NCBI RefSeq assembly: GCF_900188085.1
Contig: NZ_FZOU01000001.1
Coordinates: 558,001 to 622,000, forward strand
DNA from: Granulicella rosea
GTDB taxonomy: Bacteria > Acidobacteriota > Terriglobia > Terriglobales > Acidobacteriaceae
Length of the DNA: 64,000 nt
Direction: 5' to 3'
The stretch's first letter is position 1; each line of letters starts with the position of its first letter. Below are positions 7,092-15,117 of the stretch, piece by piece. Position numbers and translations under genes: made by a program. The notes below the pieces were generated by a model. That model did no database searches, was not told where the DNA came from, and saw nothing but the letters and a program-made list of their open reading frames with translations.

Positions 7092-9230
7092 ATGCGCGTC
7101 ATCCTTGCAGAAAAGCCGTCGGTTGCCCGAGACATCGCCAAAGCCCTCGGCTGCACCACGAAGGAGCAGGGATTCTTTCGCGGCAAGGACGACCTTGTCA
7201 CCTGGGCCATCGGGCATCTCGTCCGGCTGGCGGAGCCGGGGGACATGAATCCGGCGTGGGGCAAGCCCTGGCGGCGCGAGGCGCTGCCCATGATTCCCGG
7301 CGAGTGGACCTATCTGGCGGAGGACCGCACCGCCGACCAGTTCGCCGTCATCCAGCGGCTTTTCAACGACAAGCGCGTCACCCAGATCGTCAACGCGACC
7401 GATGCGGGCCGCGAGGGCGAGGCGATCTTTCGCCGCATCTACGACCTCACCGGATCGAAGAAGCCGGTGCTGCGCTTCTGGGCGTCGTCGCTGACGGAAG
7501 ACGCGATCGAGGCGGCGTTTGCGAAGCTGCGGCCTGCGTCGGACTACGACGCCCTGGGCGCGGCGGCGCAGGCGAGGGCGCAGATCGACTGGCTGATCGG
7601 CATGAATCACAGCCGGGCGACGACCCTGCACAACAGCCTGAACTGTTCCGTAGGCCGGGTGCAGACGCCGACGCTCGCCATGATCGTGCGCCGGCACCAC
7701 GAGATTACCGGCTTCGTGAAGACCTTCTTCTACGAGGTCCACGCCGACATGGGCGAGTTCGTCGCGCGCGCCCTGAACGCCGCGCAGAAGTACGACTTCG
7801 ATAAGAAGCCGGAGGCCGAGGCGATCCTCGCTTCGATCCCGGCGATGACCATCGCGACCGTGACCGCGATGGAGCGCAAGCCGCGCCGCACGCCTCCGCC
7901 GCAACTGCACAACCTGGGCGAGCTGCAGAAGGAGGCCAACCGGCGCTTCGGCCTCACCGCCGACCGCACGCTCGAGCTGGCGCAGTCGCTCTACGAGAAC
8001 CACAAGGCGATCACCTACCCCAGAAGCTCGTCGCGGCATCTGTCGGAGGATATGGTCGGCGGGCTGCCCGCCGTGCTGCGCGCGCTGCGGCTTGGACCGG
8101 ACAAACAGGTCCACGTAGATGCCGCGCTGGCCCGCGCCAAATCCGGGCCGAAGCTGAGCAAGCGCTTCGTCGACGGGTCCAAACTTTCGGACCACCATGC
8201 GATCATTCCGACCGCGAAGGCCGCGCCGGGAACGCTCTCGGCCGACGAGCGCAAGGTCTACCAGATCGTGGCGGAGCGGTTTCTCTGCATCTTTCTGCCG
8301 GACAAGGAGACCGAAGAGACGCGCATCGACCTGGCCGCCGGCGTGCCGAAGCAGCACCCGTTCCGCGCAAAGGGCTCGCGGCTGGTCGCTCCGGGCTGGA
8401 CGGCCGTGACGGGCAACTTCGACCCCGAAAACAAGAATGAGGAGTTGGAGGACCGGCAGGAGCTGCCGCTGCTGAAGGTCGGCCAGCAGCTTCCGGTGCA
8501 GGACTCCGAACTGGTGACCAAGGAGCGCAAGCCGCCCGCGAAGTTCAACGACGCCACCCTGCTATCCGCAATGGAAACGGCGGGAAAACAGATCGACGAC
8601 GAGGCTCTGCGCGAGGCGATGAAGGGCCGCGGGCTGGGCACCGAGGCGACGCGGTCGGCGATCATCCAGAAGCTGATCGATCTGTCTTATGTCGAACGCA
8701 ATGGAAAAGCCTTCGACCCTACGGGCAAGGGCATCGCGCTGATCGACCAGGTGCTGCCGAAGCTCGCCAGCGCCGAGCTGACGGGCGCGATGGAGGAGCA
8801 ACTGGCGCTGGTGGAGGCCGGGAAGCTGGACGCCTCGGTGATCTTGTCGCAGGTGGCGGACGAGCTGAAGAAGGATATTCCGGCGGTCTTCGCCTCGAAG
8901 AAGATGCAGGCCGCGGCCGCCACGCCGATCACCGCGAAGGAGGGCGAGCTGCTCTGCCCGAAGTGCAAGGGCGGCCTGCTTGCGAAGCGCCCCGGCCAGA
9001 CCTTCTATGGCTGCTCGCGCTTTCGCGAGGGCTGCGGGTTTACGGTCAACACCGTTGTCGCGAAGAAGGCTATCACGGATGCGCAGGTGCGCGATCTTGT
9101 ATCCCCCGCGAAGAAATACCGGACGAAGGTGATCAAGGGATTTACGTCGAAGGCGGGCAAACCCTTCGATGCGCTGCTTTTTCTGAATCAGGCGAATGAG
9201 TGGAAGGTGGAGTTTGAGTTCGAACGGTGA
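7092..9230 (+). CDS. topB: DNA topoisomerase III
   Basis: 712 aa type IA topoisomerase that decatenates and relaxes single-stranded DNA crossings. The N-terminal TOPRIM domain has LAEKPSVARDIA and the DAGREGE metal-binding motif (near residue 105). The CAP-like core contains SVGRVQTPTLA. The catalytic tyrosine is Y309 in ITYPRSSSRHLS, where the usual TYPRTDS is replaced by TYPRSSS. A C-terminal zinc finger, CPKCKGG...YGCSRFREGCGF, is followed by a second small module. The ATG is 10 nt after a TAGACT box (7076-7081). Confidence 0.95.
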   Translation: MRVILAEKPSVARDIAKALGCTTKEQGFFRGKDDLVTWAIGHLVRLAEPGDMNPAWGKPWRREALPMIPGEWTYLAEDRTADQFAVIQRLFNDKRVTQIVNATDAGREGEAIFRRIYDLTGSKKPVLRFWASSLTEDAIEAAFAKLRPASDYDALGAAAQARAQIDWLIGMNHSRATTLHNSLNCSVGRVQTPTLAMIVRRHHEITGFVKTFFYEVHADMGEFVARALNAAQKYDFDKKPEAEAILASIPAMTIATVTAMERKPRRTPPPQLHNLGELQKEANRRFGLTADRTLELAQSLYENHKAITYPRSSSRHLSEDMVGGLPAVLRALRLGPDKQVHVDAALARAKSGPKLSKRFVDGSKLSDHHAIIPTAKAAPGTLSADERKVYQIVAERFLCIFLPDKETEETRIDLAAGVPKQHPFRAKGSRLVAPGWTAVTGNFDPENKNEELEDRQELPLLKVGQQLPVQDSELVTKERKPPAKFNDATLLSAMETAGKQIDDEALREAMKGRGLGTEATRSAIIQKLIDLSYVERNGKAFDPTGKGIALIDQVLPKLASAELTGAMEEQLALVEAGKLDASVILSQVADELKKDIPAVFASKKMQAAAATPITAKEGELLCPKCKGGLLAKRPGQTFYGCSRFREGCGFTVNTVVAKKAITDAQVRDLVSPAKKYRTKVIKGFTSKAGKPFDALLFLNQANEWKVEFEFER

Positions 9231-9249
9231 AGGTCGGATTCGACAGTAA

Positions 9250-9356
9250 TGCCTGGGTGCCCCATCCTTCGCGCCTTTGCGAAGGGTGGGACGTACAAGG
9301 TTTGAGCGTCCAACATCCCACCCTTCCCGATAAAGCCAGGAAGGATGGGGCACCCG
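9250..9356. repeat. Family C repeat, inverted pair
   Basis: Two hairpin units in opposite orientation: GTGCCCCATCCTTCGC with GCGAAGGGTGGG, then CCCACCCTTCCC with AAGGATGGGGCACC. The outer ends are complementary. It sits between convergent topB and the DUF4126 gene. Other copies are at about 16841, 17982, 25560, 27190 and 46530. Confidence 0.8.
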
Positions 9357-9363
9357 AGCAGTC

Positions 9364-9852
9364 TCAGCCCGTCACGATCCCGATCGCCAGAAACGAAAGC
9401 CCGATCGTGACGATGTCCTCGGCGAAGGCGATCGGCAGGTCCTGGCAGGCGGTGTGGTGCTTGATGCCCGCGCGGATGTGGTATCCGGTGAAGGCGCCGC
9501 CCAGCGCGCCGATGGCGCCGAGCACGATTCCCTCCACCGCCGAGCCGCGCAGGGCCGTCGCGGCGATGGCGCCGACCAGGCCGCCGAAGATGACGCGCGA
9601 GGCCAGCGGACCGATATCCAGCCGGCTGGGCGTCTGGGGCAGCTTGTCGCCCACCAGCTCGCCCAGCGCGAGGACGGTGAAGACGCCGACCGTGATCGGA
9701 TTCGCCACCCAGAGCGCCCAGGAGTAGTGGATCGGCAGGCGGTGCAGGTACGCGAACCAGCACAGCATCGCCATGGGCGTCATGCAGCGCAGACCGGTCA
9801 TCGCGCCGAGAACCGGGATGCCGATCATCCAGGACAGGATTGCCATCGCCAT
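9364..9852 (-). CDS. DUF4126 family membrane protein
   Basis: 162 aa. The start at 9852 is chosen because AGAGG precedes it at normal spacing. It is almost entirely hydrophobic (four to five TM helices). Family features are GAMTGLRCMTPMAML near the N-terminus, ALGELVGDKLPQTPSR in the middle and a Gly/Ala-rich second half with GGAFTGYHIR. DUF4126 proteins are small inner-membrane proteins of unknown function. It stands alone between repeat-rich gaps. Confidence 0.75.
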   Translation of the reverse strand: MAMAILSWMIGIPVLGAMTGLRCMTPMAMLCWFAYLHRLPIHYSWALWVANPITVGVFTVLALGELVGDKLPQTPSRLDIGPLASRVIFGGLVGAIAATALRGSAVEGIVLGAIGALGGAFTGYHIRAGIKHHTACQDLPIAFAEDIVTIGLSFLAIGIVTG

Positions 9853-9929
9853 GGTGTTGCCTCTTAGAAACGGTCGTGTGGTGAAAGATGCATACCGGGC
9901 TCGGGTAAAGGTCTTGCCGGTCTGTCGTG

Positions 9930-10080
9930 TTAAGGGCATGGCTTCAGCCATGCCACTTCGATGGACAACAAGACGGCTTTAGCCGCTGAGGTACGCCTTG
10001 ACAGCGTAAAGCGTACCTCAGCGGCTGAAGCCGCGATACAAAGACGGTGCTTACGGCACGGCTGAAGCCGTGCCCTTAAT
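9930..10080. repeat. Family B cluster (several hairpins)
   Basis: Several copies fill half of the 306-nt gap upstream of the DUF4126 gene: TAAGGGCATGGCTTCAGCC, then GGCTTTAGCCGCTGAGGTACG, its inverted partner CGTACCTCAGCGGCTGAAG, and GGCACGGCTGAAGCCGTGCC. This is the two-hairpin compound unit seen around the RAYT gene. The rest of the gap holds nothing recognisable. Confidence 0.85.
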
Positions 10081-10158
10081 CACGACAGCTTCTACAGCGG
10101 CCTTCGAAAACCTGACCGCCAGAATAGCACTCGCAACCCCACGCCCTGAACAAAAGCC

Positions 10159-11424
10159 TTATGCCTTGTGGAGATACTCGTAGAGCGGGAACTTCCCGGC
10201 CAGCTCCAGCACCTCGGCGCGGATCTTCTTGAGCTCCGCCTCGTCGTTGCGGTGGTCGAGCGCGCGCACGATCCAGCCGGCGACGAGCTTCATCTCGGCC
10301 TCCTTCATGCCGCGCGTGGTCAGCGCCGGTGTGCCGATGCGGATGCCCGAGGGCTTCAGCGGCGGATTCGTGTCGTACGGGATGGCGTTCTTGTTGACCG
10401 TGATGCCGGCCTCGCCCAGCGCGTGCTCGGCCTCGGAACCCAGCATGCCGCGCACGAAGACGTCGACCAGGATGACATGCGTATCCGTGCCGCCGGAGAT
10501 GATGCGGAAGCCCTTCTCGGCCAGCTCCGCCGCCAGCACCTTGGCGTTCGCGACCACCTGTGCGGCGTAGGTGGCGAATTCCGGCTGCAGCGCCTCGCCG
10601 AAGGCCACGGCCTTGGCCGCGACGATGTGCATGAGCGGGCCGCCCTGCTGTCCGGGGAAGACCGAGCGGTCGATGCCGGCCGCGAACTGCTGCTGGCAGA
10701 GGATGAGGCCCGAGCGCGGTCCGCGCAGCGTCTTGTGCGTGGTCGTCGTGACGACATGGGCGTGCGGCACCGGCGAAGGATGCGCACCGCCCGCGACCAG
10801 ACCGGCGAAGTGCGCCATGTCGACCAGGAAGTACGCGCCTACCTTATCGGCGATCTGGCGCATGCGGGGAAAGTCGAACTGCCGCGGATAGGCGCTGCCG
10901 CCGCCGATGATCATCTTCGGCTGCTCGCGCACGGCCTGCTCCTCGAGCGCGTCGTAGTCGACGACCTCGGTGTCCTTGCGGACCTGGTAGCCGGCGACCT
11001 TGTAGAGCTTGCCCGAGAAGTTCAGCTTGTGTCCGTGGGTCAGGTGGCCGCCATGCGCAAGGTCCAGACCCAGAATGGTGTCGCCCGGCGTCAGCAGCGT
11101 CATGAAGGCGGCGGCGTTGGCCTGCGAGCCGGAGTGCGGCTGCACGTTGGCGTGATCGGCGCCGAAGATCTGCTTGGCGCGATCGCGTGCGATGTTTTCG
11201 ACGACATCGGCAAACTCGCATCCGCCGTAGTAGCGCTTGCCGGGATAGCCCTCGGCGTACTTGTTGGTGAAGACGGTTCCAGCGGCTTCGAGAACGGCGC
11301 GGCTGACGAAGTTCTCGGAGGCGATCATCTCGAGACCTTCGTGCTGGCGTGCGACTTCGTTGTCGATTTGCGCGGCGATGGCTGGATCAGAGGCGGCGAG
11401 GGTGGCATTCAGATCGATCGGCAT
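10159..11424 (-). CDS. glyA: Serine hydroxymethyltransferase
   Basis: 421 aa, a cytosolic PLP enzyme that interconverts serine and glycine while charging tetrahydrofolate with a one-carbon unit. It shows the [10 protein letters not shown] start, [27 protein letters not shown], the PLP-lysine segment [16 protein letters not shown] and the [12 protein letters not shown] segment. Full length and intact. It is a monocistronic housekeeping gene. Its ATG lies 6 nt after a TAAGAT box, with only GGAG directly abutting the start, so it is probably leaderless. Confidence 0.97.
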   Translation of the reverse strand: MPIDLNATLAASDPAIAAQIDNEVARQHEGLEMIASENFVSRAVLEAAGTVFTNKYAEGYPGKRYYGGCEFADVVENIARDRAKQIFGADHANVQPHSGSQANAAAFMTLLTPGDTILGLDLAHGGHLTHGHKLNFSGKLYKVAGYQVRKDTEVVDYDALEEQAVREQPKMIIGGGSAYPRQFDFPRMRQIADKVGAYFLVDMAHFAGLVAGGAHPSPVPHAHVVTTTTHKTLRGPRSGLILCQQQFAAGIDRSVFPGQQGGPLMHIVAAKAVAFGEALQPEFATYAAQVVANAKVLAAELAEKGFRIISGGTDTHVILVDVFVRGMLGSEAEHALGEAGITVNKNAIPYDTNPPLKPSGIRIGTPALTTRGMKEAEMKLVAGWIVRALDHRNDEAELKKIRAEVLELAGKFPLYEYLHKA

Positions 11425-11430
11425 AGCTCC

Positions 11431-11436
11431 ATCTTA
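11431..11436 (-). promoter_or_regulatory. -10-like box of glyA, leaderless arrangement
   Basis: TAAGAT on the minus strand ends 6 nt before the glyA ATG. The intervening GGAGCT is too close to serve as a normally spaced Shine-Dalgarno sequence. Confidence 0.5.
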
Positions 11437-11622
11437 TGCCAGCCGGCGAGGGTTTCTGCCCAAAACCTGAGGCAAGGTCAAGAGTACGAATGCGGCAGAT
11501 TGCGCACGATCGTAATGGTCACAACGTTCGTAACGGACTGACGCCAGCAGGGGGCGCCCATCGCAGCCCGGAAAAGCGACTCTGGATGTGGGACAAAGCT
11601 CCCACGAAAAGAGGAACTTACG

Positions 11623-11733
11623 ATGCATGATCTGATGATTGCGATGGGATTTGTCGGGATGGTGCTGGCGCCGTGCGTGGTGGCGATGTTTACCCTGCCG
11701 CAACTGGATAGCTCGAAGGATTGGTCGCTGTAG
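11623..11733 (+). CDS. Small membrane peptide (36 aa)
   Basis: A 36-residue frame starting MHDLMIAMGF with AGAGGAA at good spacing. It has one hydrophobic segment (about residues 4-24) and a short polar tail containing SSKDWSL. The length of the hydrophobic stretch, the Shine-Dalgarno sequence and the absence of an overlapping longer gene support a real single-pass membrane peptide. Function unknown. It lies between glyA (divergent) and a repeat/RAYT unit. Confidence 0.5.
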   Translation: MHDLMIAMGFVGMVLAPCVVAMFTLPQLDSSKDWSL

Positions 11734-11749
11734 GATTCCGGTGTCGTGC

Positions 11750-11816
11750 TTAAGGGCACGGCTTCAGCCGTGCCGCAAGCGCCGCATATGTATTGCGGCT
11801 TCAGCCGCTGCGGTAC
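11750..11816. repeat. Family B compound repeat, left of RAYT
   Basis: Two hairpins in tandem: TTAAGGGCACGGCTTCAGCC... then GCGGCTTCAGCCGCTGCGGT. The stop codon of the RAYT gene (11801-11803) lies inside the second hairpin. An inverted copy lies on the other side of the gene at 12262-12342. Confidence 0.85.
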
Positions 11817-12250
11817 GCTTCTGTGCCACTTCCCGGCCGATACGCAGACGAGTACGCGTACATCTCCGCGCGTTCGACAAGCCGGGCACGAACGGGGTTG
11901 GCGTGAATATAACCACGCCTGACCGCAAACTCCTCCGCGTCGCGAATGCGGTGGTCCGTAAACCCGCGCTGCCAAACTGGCATCTTCGAACCGATCCGGT
12001 GAGAGAACCCGCCCTTGATCAGCCCCCTCACCCGCTCAAGGGCAACCTCCGTCGGGGTTAGCAGGAGATGAATATGATCCGGCATGATCACGAAAGCATG
12101 AAGTTTGAAGTTTCCAGCCTTGCGATAGTTCTGCAAGGTTTCGATCAGCATCTCAGCGTTCGCAGGCACTTGGAAAAGCCGACGGCGGTTGTACGTGGCG
12201 CTCGTCACAAAGTAAGTTCCAGATTGAGCCGAGCGTGACGGTATTGCCAT
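11801..12250 (-). CDS. REP-associated tyrosine transposase (RAYT)
   Basis: 149 aa Y1/IS200-like transposase of the REP-associated (TnpA_REP) type. It has TYFVTSATYNRRRLFQ at the N-terminus, the catalytic metal-binding HUH-type motif FVIMPDHIHLLL (about residues 52-63), and a helix with RRGYIHANPVRARLVERAEMY at the end. The nucleophilic tyrosine is probably Y114 in GYIHANPV. RAYTs act on REP-type palindromes without normal transposon ends. It is flanked by inverted copies of the family B compound palindrome, so it and the repeats probably form one functional unit. Confidence 0.9.
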   Translation of the reverse strand: MAIPSRSAQSGTYFVTSATYNRRRLFQVPANAEMLIETLQNYRKAGNFKLHAFVIMPDHIHLLLTPTEVALERVRGLIKGGFSHRIGSKMPVWQRGFTDHRIRDAEEFAVRRGYIHANPVRARLVERAEMYAYSSAYRPGSGTEAYRSG

Positions 12251-12261
12251 GGCGAAGAGTG

Positions 12262-12342
12262 TAAACCGTACCTCAGCGGCTAAAGCCGCAAAGCAATGGC
12301 GACGTTTACGGCACGGCTAAAGCCGTGCCCTTAACAAAACAG
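12262..12342. repeat. Family B compound repeat, right of RAYT
   Basis: CGTACCTCAGCGGCTAAAGCC followed by GGCACGGCTAAAGCCGTGCC and CTTAACAAAAC. It is the reverse orientation of the copy at 11750-11816, just upstream of the RAYT start. Confidence 0.85.
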
Positions 12343-12370
12343 CGCCCTTCAGTAAATGAGTAGCCATGTC

Positions 12371-12447
12371 GTGCTTAAGGGCACGGCTTCAGCCGTGCCG
12401 CAATAGCCGCCTTTGCCTTGCGGCTTCAGCCGCTGCGGTACGCTTCG
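12371..12447. repeat. Family B compound repeat
   Basis: GCTTAAGGGCACGGCTTCAG, GTGCCGCAATAGCC and GCGGCTTCAGCCGCTGCGGT, in the same order and orientation as the copy at 11750-11816. It ends at the stop of the following minus-strand hydrolase gene and may terminate it. Confidence 0.85.
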
Positions 12448-12451
12448 GGCG

Positions 12452-13615
12452 CTACTTCGCCACAGCCAGCTTTTTGAACGCACTCCGGATGAACGTCCCC
12501 AGATACCACGCGTCGATGTACTTGTACGGCGTCTCGCCGGTCGTGTAGTGGCCGCAGGGCAGCACCTTCGAGACGTAGTTCACCCCGTGCGCCTTGAAGT
12601 TCTTCAGTACATCGAGCGAGAACTCCTCGATGAACGTGAGGTCGTACTTCGCGTGGATCACGAGCGCGTGGCGGCGGTTGGCGGCGAACTTCTCCATGTA
12701 CGCCATGGGGCTGATGGCGCGGTAGACCTCGCGCAGCGTCTGCTGGGTCAGCCCGGCCTGCTCGAACGCGGCGCGGATGTGGCGCGTGCTCTGGCCGGTC
12801 CATACGACGTCGCCGAACCAGGTGCTGGCGTGGTTGAACGCGACCACCTGAAGGCGCGGGTCGTGCGCGGCGGCGATGAAGGCGTAACACGATCCGAGCG
12901 AGGTGCCCATGACGCCGAACTGCTCGTAGCCCTGCTGTTCGAGCCAGTCGAGGCAGCTGCGGATGTCGACCACTGCCTGCTGGCAGCTCGACATGGTGCG
13001 CCCGATGTTCGAGCTGCAGGCGTAGTCCGAGCGCTCCAGCTCGGCCGGCCGGCGGATGTCGTGGTACGGCTTCGAGAGCCGCAGGCAGGAGATGCCGAAG
13101 CGGTTGTAGATCTCGCAGAGCGCGTTGTGTGAGAAGGCGTCGGCGTTCCACTGCGGCATGACGATCATGGCCTGCTTCGGCCTGCCGGGCTTCTGCTGGG
13201 CCGGATACCAGCGCGCGTTGACCTGGTCGTTTTCAGGGTATGGCGTGCGCACGGGCGAGGTGAAGCGGAGGAACTCGGCCTTGTCCAGTTCGCCGGAGTC
13301 GGCCTTCTGCTTCAGCTCGGCGTCCTGCGCAAGGGTCTCCGGGCGAACGTTGGTCGGAAAGAGCTGCGGATGGCGATGCTCGAGGCGGAAGTCCGTGGGC
13401 GTCGTATAGCCGAAAAACCGGTCTGAATTGGCCGCGATGGAGGCGCTCAACGCGGTCATGCGTTCCAATTCGGGAAGCCCCTCAACGCTGTCTGAAATGT
13501 CCTGTGGAAGCCAGTCGAAGCCCCATTCCAAAGGGCGTACGATGCGATTGGTGTCGCGGGTGGTGAGCGCCGTCTCCCATGCAAACATCCATTGTGCGTA
13601 CAACTTAGAGAACAT
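12452..13615 (-). CDS. Alpha/beta hydrolase (ABHD18-like)
   Basis: 387 aa. The N-terminal ~140 residues are helical. An alpha/beta-hydrolase core follows, with the nucleophile elbow FGVMGTSLGSCYAF (GxSxG), an Asp in HAKYDLTFIEE and a late His in LPCGHYTTGE, giving a complete putative triad. No signal peptide was seen, so it is probably cytoplasmic. The substrate is unknown. The first residues MFSKLYAQWMF fit the family. The ATG follows a TAAACT box by 6 nt; the GGGGGA between them abuts the ATG and is poorly placed for ribosome binding. Confidence 0.75.
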   Translation of the reverse strand: MFSKLYAQWMFAWETALTTRDTNRIVRPLEWGFDWLPQDISDSVEGLPELERMTALSASIAANSDRFFGYTTPTDFRLEHRHPQLFPTNVRPETLAQDAELKQKADSGELDKAEFLRFTSPVRTPYPENDQVNARWYPAQQKPGRPKQAMIVMPQWNADAFSHNALCEIYNRFGISCLRLSKPYHDIRRPAELERSDYACSSNIGRTMSSCQQAVVDIRSCLDWLEQQGYEQFGVMGTSLGSCYAFIAAAHDPRLQVVAFNHASTWFGDVVWTGQSTRHIRAAFEQAGLTQQTLREVYRAISPMAYMEKFAANRRHALVIHAKYDLTFIEEFSLDVLKNFKAHGVNYVSKVLPCGHYTTGETPYKYIDAWYLGTFIRSAFKKLAVAK

Positions 13616-13621
13616 TCCCCC

Positions 13622-13627
13622 AGTTTA
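13622..13627 (-). promoter_or_regulatory. -10-like box of the hydrolase gene
   Basis: TAAACT on the minus strand ends 6 nt before the ATG at 13613-13615, the same geometry as at hpnI, glyA and hemB. Confidence 0.45.
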
Positions 13628-13773
13628 CCAAGCGTGGTGAAATGGAAGAAAAGCTGCAACCTGAGCGCGAAAGCGAAGATAAGGCGAAAACCTCATCCCT
13701 GTTCTCCATTTTGCTTATAACTCGCAGATTATAAACAGGTTGGGTGCGCGCCAAGGCTGCGGAAAACAAGCCG

Positions 13774-13802
13774 TTGACTCCCACTTTTGGGCCAGTTATA
13801 AC
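13774..13802 (+). promoter_or_regulatory. Sigma-70-type promoter of the phage-derived cluster
   Basis: TTGACT (13774-13779), a 17-nt spacer and TATAAC (13797-13802) face the phage cluster. Transcription from about 13809 would give a ~305-nt leader before the first gene at 14115. TTATAA hexamers recur at 13716, 13730 and 13796. The first two, 8 nt apart, could be an operator. This is the best -35/-10 match noticed in the window. Confidence 0.6.
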
Positions 13803-13809
13803 CTTGAAA

Positions 13810-14114
13810 CTTTCCAAAGGCAGACGCCAGGCCGCCGGACGATGGGATTTGGGCGAGGAGATATCCCCTAAAGGTCCGGAGAGCGAGCAGGCGTGATGCG
13901 GGTGAGCAGGCTGGTGGTCCCTCCCAGGACATGGGCACGACACACAGCCGTAGTGACGACAGAGCGGTGCGTACAACCGAAAACCGGCGACGGGAGGCAC
14001 ACAATCCCGCGGCGAGCCATCGGACGCACTTTTATAGCAACCTGAGCGAGCCCCTCCGACCACTGAAAAGTACCGAGGCTCGCCGGGGGAGAGTATGCCC
14101 TGGAGAACGAAAAG
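13810..14114 (+). other. Long untranslated leader, possibly structured
   Basis: About 305 nt with no credible reading frame on either strand. It is rich in purine blocks and short complementary pairs, for example GCGAGCC (about 14047) with GGCTCGC (about 14077), and GGTCC with GGACC near 13880-13930. It could be a cis-regulatory RNA of the phage cluster. I did not match it to any known riboswitch or ncRNA family. Confidence 0.35.
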
Positions 14115-14327
14115 ATGAATGACCTACGTATGGAATTGAAGGTATGTGAGGGGTGCGGAACGCTGTGGGTCCGCACCGGAGTTGTCGCCGGCGTCTATTG
14201 CCGGGGATGCGCTGCACGTCTGGCGGAGTTTCCCGCTCCCCGCCGGCTGCGCGCCTACCGTCCACGCGTCTCAGCCCGCGCCACCACGACGGCCCGCGTT
14301 GCGTGCTGTGCAGGCGGTGCACGATGA
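14115..14327 (+). CDS. Small zinc-ribbon protein
   Basis: 70 aa. A CEGCGTLWVR knuckle and a YCRGCAARL knuckle (C11/C14 and C29/C32) make a four-cysteine zinc ribbon. A basic Arg-rich tail follows, suggesting nucleic-acid or protein binding. GGAGA lies about 8 nt before the ATG. Its TGA overlaps the ATG of the next gene (ATGA), so the two are translationally coupled. Small zinc-ribbon peptides of this kind occur beside phage-like genes in acidobacteria (recollection, not checked). Confidence 0.55.
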   Translation: MNDLRMELKVCEGCGTLWVRTGVVAGVYCRGCAARLAEFPAPRRLRAYRPRVSARATTTARVACCAGGAR

Positions 14328-14935
14328 GCGCGGCGCTGGTGTTGTTTCCTGCCGTACTGCCGCGGGTGTGGGCCACCGCCTCGGTCGAACGTCCCTTGCC
14401 TCCGGTGACGGAGCTGGAGCCCTTCGGAGCCGAGCCGAAGGACTTTAGCCCTGGGTCTCTCGCCGTCGCCGCACGCCGGATCGGTCCGGCGCGCGTCGTC
14501 GCGATGCCGCCGGCGGCAAAGCCCATGCACGAACCACTGCGGACGCTTGAGCCGGAGCTTGCGTTCTATCGCAAGTACACCGAAGGGATGCTGCGGCGGT
14601 ATATGAAGCTGTCCATGGAGTCGGGGCGCGTGCCCTCGCTGCTGGGCCGGGAGCTGTTTCGCGGACACGTGACCAGCTACAAGGTGAACAGCTTCGAGGA
14701 TGTCGTGATCTTCGTCCACGACGTGGGCAACTGCCTGCGGAAGCTGGACCCGACCCAGCAGGAGCTCATCAAGCGGATCGCCCTGCAGGAGTACACGCAG
14801 GGCGAGACGGCGGGACGGATGGGGCTGAGCCTGAAGACGGTGCAGCGCAAGTACGCCGAGGCGCTGGACGAGCTGACGGGTATCTTCCTGAAGCGCAAAA
14901 TGCTCGAGCCGCTGAAAACCTGTCAAGGGGCCTGA
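14324..14935 (+). CDS. Sigma-70 region 4-like HTH regulator
   Basis: 203 aa from the ATG that overlaps the previous stop. A longer in-frame start exists but would read through the zinc-ribbon gene. The C-terminal third (about 140-195) is a helix-turn-helix of sigma region 4 / LuxR type: LDPTQQELIKRIALQEYTQ then GETAGRMGLSLKTVQRKYAE. The first ~85 residues are proline-rich and poorly conserved-looking. Residues 85-140 are helical. A region-2 domain was not seen, so it is not a complete sigma factor. It probably controls the downstream phage-derived genes, given its first-in-cluster position and the terminator that follows. Confidence 0.6.
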   Translation: MSAALVLFPAVLPRVWATASVERPLPPVTELEPFGAEPKDFSPGSLAVAARRIGPARVVAMPPAAKPMHEPLRTLEPELAFYRKYTEGMLRRYMKLSMESGRVPSLLGRELFRGHVTSYKVNSFEDVVIFVHDVGNCLRKLDPTQQELIKRIALQEYTQGETAGRMGLSLKTVQRKYAEALDELTGIFLKRKMLEPLKTCQGA

Positions 14936-15039
14936 CCTGGGTCCGGCGACGTATACCACTGTTTCGATTGCACTTATGGGTCAAACTTTTATGACCTTCC
15001 CACCTTTGCCGGACTGCTATTCTGAATAGGCAGATGAGA

Positions 15040-15086
15040 CGGGAGCGCTGGACCTCTAACCGGGTCCGGTGCTCCCGTTTTTGTTT
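15040..15086 (+). terminator. Intrinsic terminator after the regulator gene
   Basis: CGGGAGC...GGACC (15040-15053) pairs with GGGTCC...GCTCCCG (15062-15077), followed by TTTTTGTTT. It separates the regulators from the structural genes, so late expression may need a separate promoter or antitermination. Confidence 0.75.
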
Positions 15087-15117
15087 GCGGCAGAAAACGG
15101 CGAAGGCGAGGAGTGAC

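Noticed and set aside
13870-13960. SRP RNA or another known ncRNA in the phage leader
   Set aside because: The conserved GGTCAGG...GGAAGGAAGCAGCC core of SRP RNA is absent, and no riboswitch consensus matched.
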